A stretch of 64,000 nt of DNA, taken from contig NZ_JBBOBR010000001.1 in the NCBI RefSeq assembly GCF_038002165.1, positions 744,001 to 808,000 on the forward strand, written 5' to 3'. Below, piece after piece: positions 60,118 to 64,000 of this stretch (its first letter is position 1; every line of letters begins with the position of its first letter). A model generated the notes under the pieces. The model was given only the letters and a program-made list of their open reading frames with translations. It had not been told where the DNA came from and ran no database searches. This stretch comes from Cytobacillus sp. FSL H8-0458 (GTDB lineage: Bacteria; Bacillota; Bacilli; Bacillales; Cytobacillaceae). Made by a program: the position numbers and the translations under genes.

Positions 60118-61119
60118 ATGAATAGACTCGATAACAAACAAAGGATGCTCAAGCTTATGGGAATTTTAAGAGAGCAGACCGATGAAGAAAATGAATATAC
60201 ACTGGACGATATAACTGAATGCTTTAAAAAGGAATATGGACCAGATGTGAAATTAAACAAAAATTCATTAAGAGACGATATTGAACATCTAATTGAAGCA
60301 AGATTTGATATTACCATTAACCAGGAAAAAGAGGGAATGCCAAAGTTCTACAGCCATCAATACCGTCTATTCGAGCTTTATGAATTGCGCATGCTGATTG
60401 ATGCCGTTGCTTCTGCACGCTTCATCACCAAAGATGAGACAAAACAGCTGATCCGGAAAATTAAAAAGCTGACAAGCATTCATCATGCCAAAAAGCTGCA
60501 TAATGAAATATTGATCGATTCCTCTGTGAAAAGTGAAAGTAAACTGGTTCGGCTGGCTATCAATGATTTGCATGAAGCCATTTCAGAACGGAGAATCGTC
60601 ACATTTCAATATGGAAGATATAATCTCAACAAGGAATTTGTTTTAAGCCACAATGGAGGGCAATACAGGGTCAAACCGCTGGCGCTCACATGGGTAAATG
60701 ACTTTTATTATTTAATAGCCTACTATTTTGCAAAAGAAGAAATCCGCCATTATCGGATTGACCGTCTCCGTAATGTTCAAATAACAGAAGAACAATTCGC
60801 ATATGAACCCTTTGATGTATCCAAGTATGTGAGCTCAACCTTTCATATGTATGCCGGATCTGAAGAGTGGATAAAAATCCGATTCCACAATGATTTAATC
60901 AACGTGATAATTGATAAATTTGGGCGGGATGCAGACATAAGAAAACAGGATGAGAACCATTTCGTTTTATCAGCAAAAGCTATTGTGAGTGATGGACTTG
61001 TCAAATGGCTCCTCAACTGGGGTAATCAGGCCAGAGTGCTTTCACCATCCTCACTCATTGATCAGGTAACAGACGAAATCAAAAATATGATGGCTGTGTA
61101 TGAAAAAGAAATGGATTAA
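60118..61119 (+). CDS. WYL domain transcriptional regulator
   Basis: A 333-residue regulator: N-terminal winged helix (about 1-75, LKLMGILREQTDEENEYTLD), a central WYL domain (about 150-225, VKPLALTWVNDFYYLIAYYF) and a C-terminal WCX-type extension. WYL domains bind nucleotides or nucleic acids and often control stress or defence genes. No defence system is adjacent; the yxlEFG genes lie downstream behind a terminator. GGGGTGAAGTA precedes ATG 60118. Confidence 0.9.
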   Translation: MNRLDNKQRMLKLMGILREQTDEENEYTLDDITECFKKEYGPDVKLNKNSLRDDIEHLIEARFDITINQEKEGMPKFYSHQYRLFELYELRMLIDAVASARFITKDETKQLIRKIKKLTSIHHAKKLHNEILIDSSVKSESKLVRLAINDLHEAISERRIVTFQYGRYNLNKEFVLSHNGGQYRVKPLALTWVNDFYYLIAYYFAKEEIRHYRIDRLRNVQITEEQFAYEPFDVSKYVSSTFHMYAGSEEWIKIRFHNDLINVIIDKFGRDADIRKQDENHFVLSAKAIVSDGLVKWLLNWGNQARVLSPSSLIDQVTDEIKNMMAVYEKEMD

Positions 61120-61137
61120 CCTCAGCTATTAAACTTA

Positions 61138-61167
61138 AAGACACTCCAATATTGGGGTGTCTTTTTA
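61138..61167 (+). terminator. Terminator of the WYL gene
   Basis: AAAGACACTCC-AATA-TTGGGGTGTCTTT followed by TT. Confidence 0.9.
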
Positions 61168-61191
61168 TTAGAAAAATATTTGAAATCCCTT

Positions 61192-61216
61192 TGAACGATT
61201 TATGTACTTAAACGTC
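61192..61216 (+). promoter_or_regulatory. ECF sigma (SigY-like) promoter of yxlEFG
   Basis: TGAACG, 15-base spacer, CGTC. This resembles the B. subtilis sigY autoregulatory promoter as remembered. ATG 61250 is 33 bases downstream. Confidence 0.65.
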
Positions 61217-61249
61217 ATATGAATGACAGTACAAAGGGAGGACATCGAA

Positions 61250-61447
61250 ATGGAAATTTTAGAAGGCATTAACTGGGCAATTCTTGCACCTATAGTCATC
61301 ATTCAGCTGATATTATTGGTCGTTGCCATTATTGATCTCGTAAAAATTGAAAAAGCAAATGGTCCGAAATGGGTATGGGCTCTCGTCATTATATTTATTA
61401 ATCTGCTTGGGCCGATCATTTACTTTATTTTCGGAAGGAGAAGCTGA
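61250..61447 (+). CDS. yxlE: YxlE-like small membrane protein (PLDc_N domain)
   Basis: A 65-residue protein with two membrane helices separated by DLVKIEKANGPKWVWAL and ending in GPIIYFIFGRRS, the PLD-nuclease N-terminal (PLDc_N) pattern. In B. subtilis YxlE is a negative regulator of SigY. GGGAGGACATCGAA precedes ATG 61250. It is followed after 2 bases by the ABC ATPase gene. Confidence 0.85.
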   Translation: MEILEGINWAILAPIVIIQLILLVVAIIDLVKIEKANGPKWVWALVIIFINLLGPIIYFIFGRRS

Positions 61448-61449
61448 TT

Positions 61450-62355
61450 ATGCCGGTTGTAAGCATAACAAATCTTAAAAAGCGGTATAAGGATCAGGAG
61501 GTAATAAAAGGTCTGGATTTTCAATTATCTGAAGGGAAATGTATTGCTTTGCTGGGAGCAAATGGAGCAGGAAAAACAACTACACTTAAGATGCTTGCCG
61601 GCCTGGTGAAGCCAGATTCCGGCACGATCGTGTATGAAGGGAGAGAAAAAGCGGATTTTCGCAGATTAATAGGCTATCTTCCTCAATTTCCTGTTTTTTA
61701 TGAATGGATGACAGGCAGGGAATTTCTTGAATACGCGGGGCAGCTTGCAGGCCTTCCCAAAGCAGAAGCAAAAGACAGAGCAGCGGAGCTTCTTAAACTT
61801 ACCGGTATCTCCGAAGCTAAAAACCGCCGGATTGGAAAATACTCTGGAGGTATGAAGCAGCGGCTTGGCATTGCTCAGGCGATCATTCACCGCCCCAAGC
61901 TTGTCATGCTCGATGAACCGGTTTCAGCGCTTGATCCATTTGGACGCAGGGAAGTGCTGGAAATGATGGATAAGCTGAAAAATGAAACTGCCATCCTGTT
62001 TTCAACACATATCTTAAATGATGCCGAAGAAATCTGTGATGAAATACTATTTCTCCATAATGGTGAACTGGTTGAGTCTGGAACAATGGCAGACCTGAGA
62101 GCTAAACATCAGCAGGCAAAGATTGACTTAGCTTTTAAGCAGAATACTCCGCAATTTGCCGAAGAATTATCTCTGCTTCAGCCTGTTTCTTCAATGAAAT
62201 TGGATGGAGAGTGTGCGAGTTTTTTGGTTGAGGATATAGAATATGCCAGAAAACTATTTTTAACTGAGATTATGAAACGGAACTTGCCGCTGGTTAAGTT
62301 TGAAATCAGCAGAACAAGCCTGGAGGATGTCTTCATGAAGGTGGTGCGAAAATGA
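61450..62355 (+). CDS. yxlF: ABC transporter ATP-binding protein, YxlF-like
   Basis: A 301-residue ABC ATPase: Walker A GANGAGKTT, Q-loop YLPQFP, signature YSGGMKQRL, Walker B LVMLDEP, H-loop STHIL. The C-terminal ~80 residues are the usual exporter ATPase extension. With YxlG it forms an export-type transporter of unknown substrate. It overlaps yxlG by 4 bases. Confidence 0.93.
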   Translation: MPVVSITNLKKRYKDQEVIKGLDFQLSEGKCIALLGANGAGKTTTLKMLAGLVKPDSGTIVYEGREKADFRRLIGYLPQFPVFYEWMTGREFLEYAGQLAGLPKAEAKDRAAELLKLTGISEAKNRRIGKYSGGMKQRLGIAQAIIHRPKLVMLDEPVSALDPFGRREVLEMMDKLKNETAILFSTHILNDAEEICDEILFLHNGELVESGTMADLRAKHQQAKIDLAFKQNTPQFAEELSLLQPVSSMKLDGECASFLVEDIEYARKLFLTEIMKRNLPLVKFEISRTSLEDVFMKVVRK

Positions 62356-63128
62356 ACCAATGGTTAACTTTATTTAAAAAAGAGATGCTTGAAATGGCCA
62401 GAAATTACAAATGGATCTGGGTGCCTCTTACTTTTATTTTGATAGCTGTAAAAGAGCCGCTGACATTATATTATATGCCTCAGATTATTGATTCTTTAGG
62501 CGGTCTTCCGGAAGGGGCAGTCATCGAGCTTCCTGTTCCTTCTGCAGGTGAAGCACTCGCTGCAAGTCTTAGCCAGTTCAATACGTTTGGTGTGCTTATT
62601 ATTATATTAATTACAATGGGGACTATTGCTGGGGAAAGGAAAAGCGGTGTGGCGGGTCTTATACTGGTGAAGCCTGTTTCATACGCTCGGTTTGTAACTT
62701 CAAAGTGGGCGGGTTCTATGATTCTCATATGGTTCTCATATTTTCTAGGTTACTTCCTCTCCTGGTACTATGTGGGCATATTATTTGAATTTATTCCTTT
62801 TGCGGATTTTCTTCAATCCTTCTTTGTTTATGGTATCTGGCTTACCCTTATAATCACTATAGTCATCCTCTTCAATACATTTATAAAATCGCCTGGGGCA
62901 GTTGGATTTATCTCAATTGGCATTATAATCATAGCAACTTTATTGAGCACTTCGCTTTCTCATCTGCTGGAGTGGAGTCCGGCCCTTCTGTCTGCTTATA
63001 CAAATACTTTTATCATGGGCGGTAACTTCTCTGATGATTTATTGCCGAGTATTATTGTTTCTGTGATTGCCATTACGCTTTCCATACTTGCATCCATTGC
63101 GATTTTTAAACGGAGGGAACTTGCCTGA
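62352..63128 (+). CDS. yxlG: ABC-2 type permease, YxlG-like
   Basis: A 258-residue membrane protein with six predicted helices and an ABC-2 permease layout: N-terminal LFKKEMLEMARNYKWIW and a conserved GTIAGERKSGVAGLILVKPVS (split) loop. It starts within the yxlF stop (ATGA). Partner of YxlF. Confidence 0.92.
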   Translation: MNQWLTLFKKEMLEMARNYKWIWVPLTFILIAVKEPLTLYYMPQIIDSLGGLPEGAVIELPVPSAGEALAASLSQFNTFGVLIIILITMGTIAGERKSGVAGLILVKPVSYARFVTSKWAGSMILIWFSYFLGYFLSWYYVGILFEFIPFADFLQSFFVYGIWLTLIITIVILFNTFIKSPGAVGFISIGIIIIATLLSTSLSHLLEWSPALLSAYTNTFIMGGNFSDDLLPSIIVSVIAITLSILASIAIFKRRELA

Positions 63129-63221
63129 TTTCATGCAAGTTTCTTCCTTTTGGGCATATTTGTATATCGGAGGGTGCTATTTTGGTAGTATTGCTTTAAA
63201 AGATAGAAAGGAAGATGAAAG

Positions 63222-64000
63222 GTGATCAGTGAAACGGGCCTGGTGCTTGAAGGCGGAGGAATGCGTGGAGTGTATACAGCCGGTGTTCTCGAATATTTTC
63301 TTGAACAGGACCTCAGCTTTCCTTATGTTATTGGTGTTTCTGCAGGGGCATGCAATGCCGCTTCGTATTTGTCCAAACAAAAGGGCAGAAACAGAATTGT
63401 AAATGTGGATTATGTAACAGATCCGCGATATATCTCATGGCGCAATTTCTTTAAATCGCGTCAGTTTTTCGGAATGGATTTTATTTTTGATGAAATACCG
63501 AATAAGCTTGTCCCGTATCACTACGAAGAGTTTTATAAAAACCAGTCTGAATTTGTAATTGGAACAACAGATTGCCATACAGGCAAGCCTGTTTATTTCA
63601 GTAGAAAAGACTATGGGAAAGATATGCTGAAGGTTTTAAAAGCATCCAGTTCCCTGCCTTTTATTGCACCTGAGGTAGATTTTAATAAAAGGGTCCTCCT
63701 TGATGGAGGAATCAGCGATCCCATACCAATCAAAAAAGCGCAGCAGGATGGATTCAAAAAAAATATAGTAATCCTGACAAGAAACCGGGGCTATTCCAAA
63801 AAGCCCTCAAAATTTGCTTTTATGGTAAAAAGGAAATATCCGCATTTTACCGGGCTGCAAAAAGCACTGGCAGAAAGGTATCGGACCTATAACGAGACCC
63901 TTCGCTATGTAGAGCAGGAAGAAAAGAAGGGGACAGTCCTTGTCGTCCAGCCGCAGGAGCCGTTAACAGTGGGACGGATGGAACGGAATCCTCAAAAATT
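63222..64000 (+). CDS. Patatin-like phospholipase (3' truncated by the window edge)
   Basis: The frame starts at GTG 63222 behind AAAGGAAG and stays open to the right edge, giving at least 259 residues. LEGGGMRGVYTAG is the oxyanion-hole motif, GVSAGA contains the nucleophile Ser and LLDGGISDPIP the catalytic Asp, so this is a patatin/YjjU-type serine hydrolase acting on lipid acyl esters. No signal peptide, so it acts in the cytoplasm. The stop codon lies outside the window. Confidence 0.9.
   Translation, partial: MISETGLVLEGGGMRGVYTAGVLEYFLEQDLSFPYVIGVSAGACNAASYLSKQKGRNRIVNVDYVTDPRYISWRNFFKSRQFFGMDFIFDEIPNKLVPYHYEEFYKNQSEFVIGTTDCHTGKPVYFSRKDYGKDMLKVLKASSSLPFIAPEVDFNKRVLLDGGISDPIPIKKAQQDGFKKNIVILTRNRGYSKKPSKFAFMVKRKYPHFTGLQKALAERYRTYNETLRYVEQEEKKGTVLVVQPQEPLTVGRMERNPQK

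Noticed and set aside
1..64000. CRISPR array, prophage, insertion sequence or classical defence island
   Set aside because: No regularly spaced repeats, no transposase, integrase or phage structural genes, and the WYL regulator has no defence genes next to it.

Overview
The window comes from a low-to-medium GC Gram-positive endospore former of the family Bacillaceae. The grounds are strong GGAGG-type ribosome binding sites, frequent TTG/GTG starts, many spore-related genes (Spo0M, YjcZ, YodL, YokU, YozD, YozE, alpha-crystallin-type coat-like proteins) and gene orders matching my memory of two Bacillus subtilis blocks: thyB-dfrA-plsC/ilvA-ypmP-ypmQRS-msrAB and the yod block (ctpA-yodH-yodJ-deoD-yodL-yozD-yodN-yozE-yokU-kamA-yodPQRST). 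A Cytobacillus/Mesobacillus-type relative fits best, but the species cannot be fixed from the sequence alone. I see no prophage, insertion sequence, rRNA operon, CRISPR array or complete tRNA.

Layout. 1-2000: end of a tellurite/stress (Ter) operon (YceG-like end, TelA/YceH, TerD). 2.2-4.3 kb: a secreted metalloprotease related to anthrax lethal factor, then thyA-dfrA. 4.3-8.4 kb: plsC, ilvA, tatA-tatC, ypmP. 8.4-16.6 kb: DegV, nucleoside hydrolase, ypmQ-ypmR-ypmS, a DUF4397 protein, a tiny self-contained gene, an RsgA-type GTPase, msrA-msrB and ypqE. 16.6-20.9 kb: SGNH hydrolase, YjcZ, an FAD oxidoreductase behind a PurR-box-like operator, and an S66 carboxypeptidase.

21.1-32.4 kb is the most distinctive block: a lysine catabolic locus. 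KamA makes beta-lysine, AblB acetylates it, and YodT, YodS/YodR and YodQ look suited to transaminate, CoA-activate and deacetylate acetylated intermediates. A second aminotransferase and an aldehyde dehydrogenase, inserted in the same operon, would take the resulting 4-aminobutyrate to succinate. A sigma-54 activator (KamR type) sits immediately upstream of a near-perfect -24/-12 promoter that drives kamA-yokU. A TCGGCAC motif recurs before kamR and about 100 bp before the kamA promoter, a likely activator site.

32.4-45.7 kb: yozE, yodN, yozD, spo0M behind an ECF (SigW-like) promoter, a glycerophosphodiester phosphodiesterase with a CcpA cre site, yodL, deoD, yodJ, ctpA, an LCP protein, a methyltransferase and a CobW-type metallochaperone. 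45.7-51.5 kb: small hypothetical genes, a two-component operon with two lipoproteins, and a CAP-domain protein after a hairpin-rich leader. Two copies of a roughly 250-bp dispersed repeat lie at 32.74 and 46.38 kb, each directly behind a terminator. 51.6-64 kb: GNATs, coat-like alpha-crystallin proteins, an SDR, a MATE pump, an amidohydrolase, DedA, UppP, a WYL regulator, yxlEFG behind an ECF-type promoter, and the start of a patatin-like phospholipase that runs off the end.
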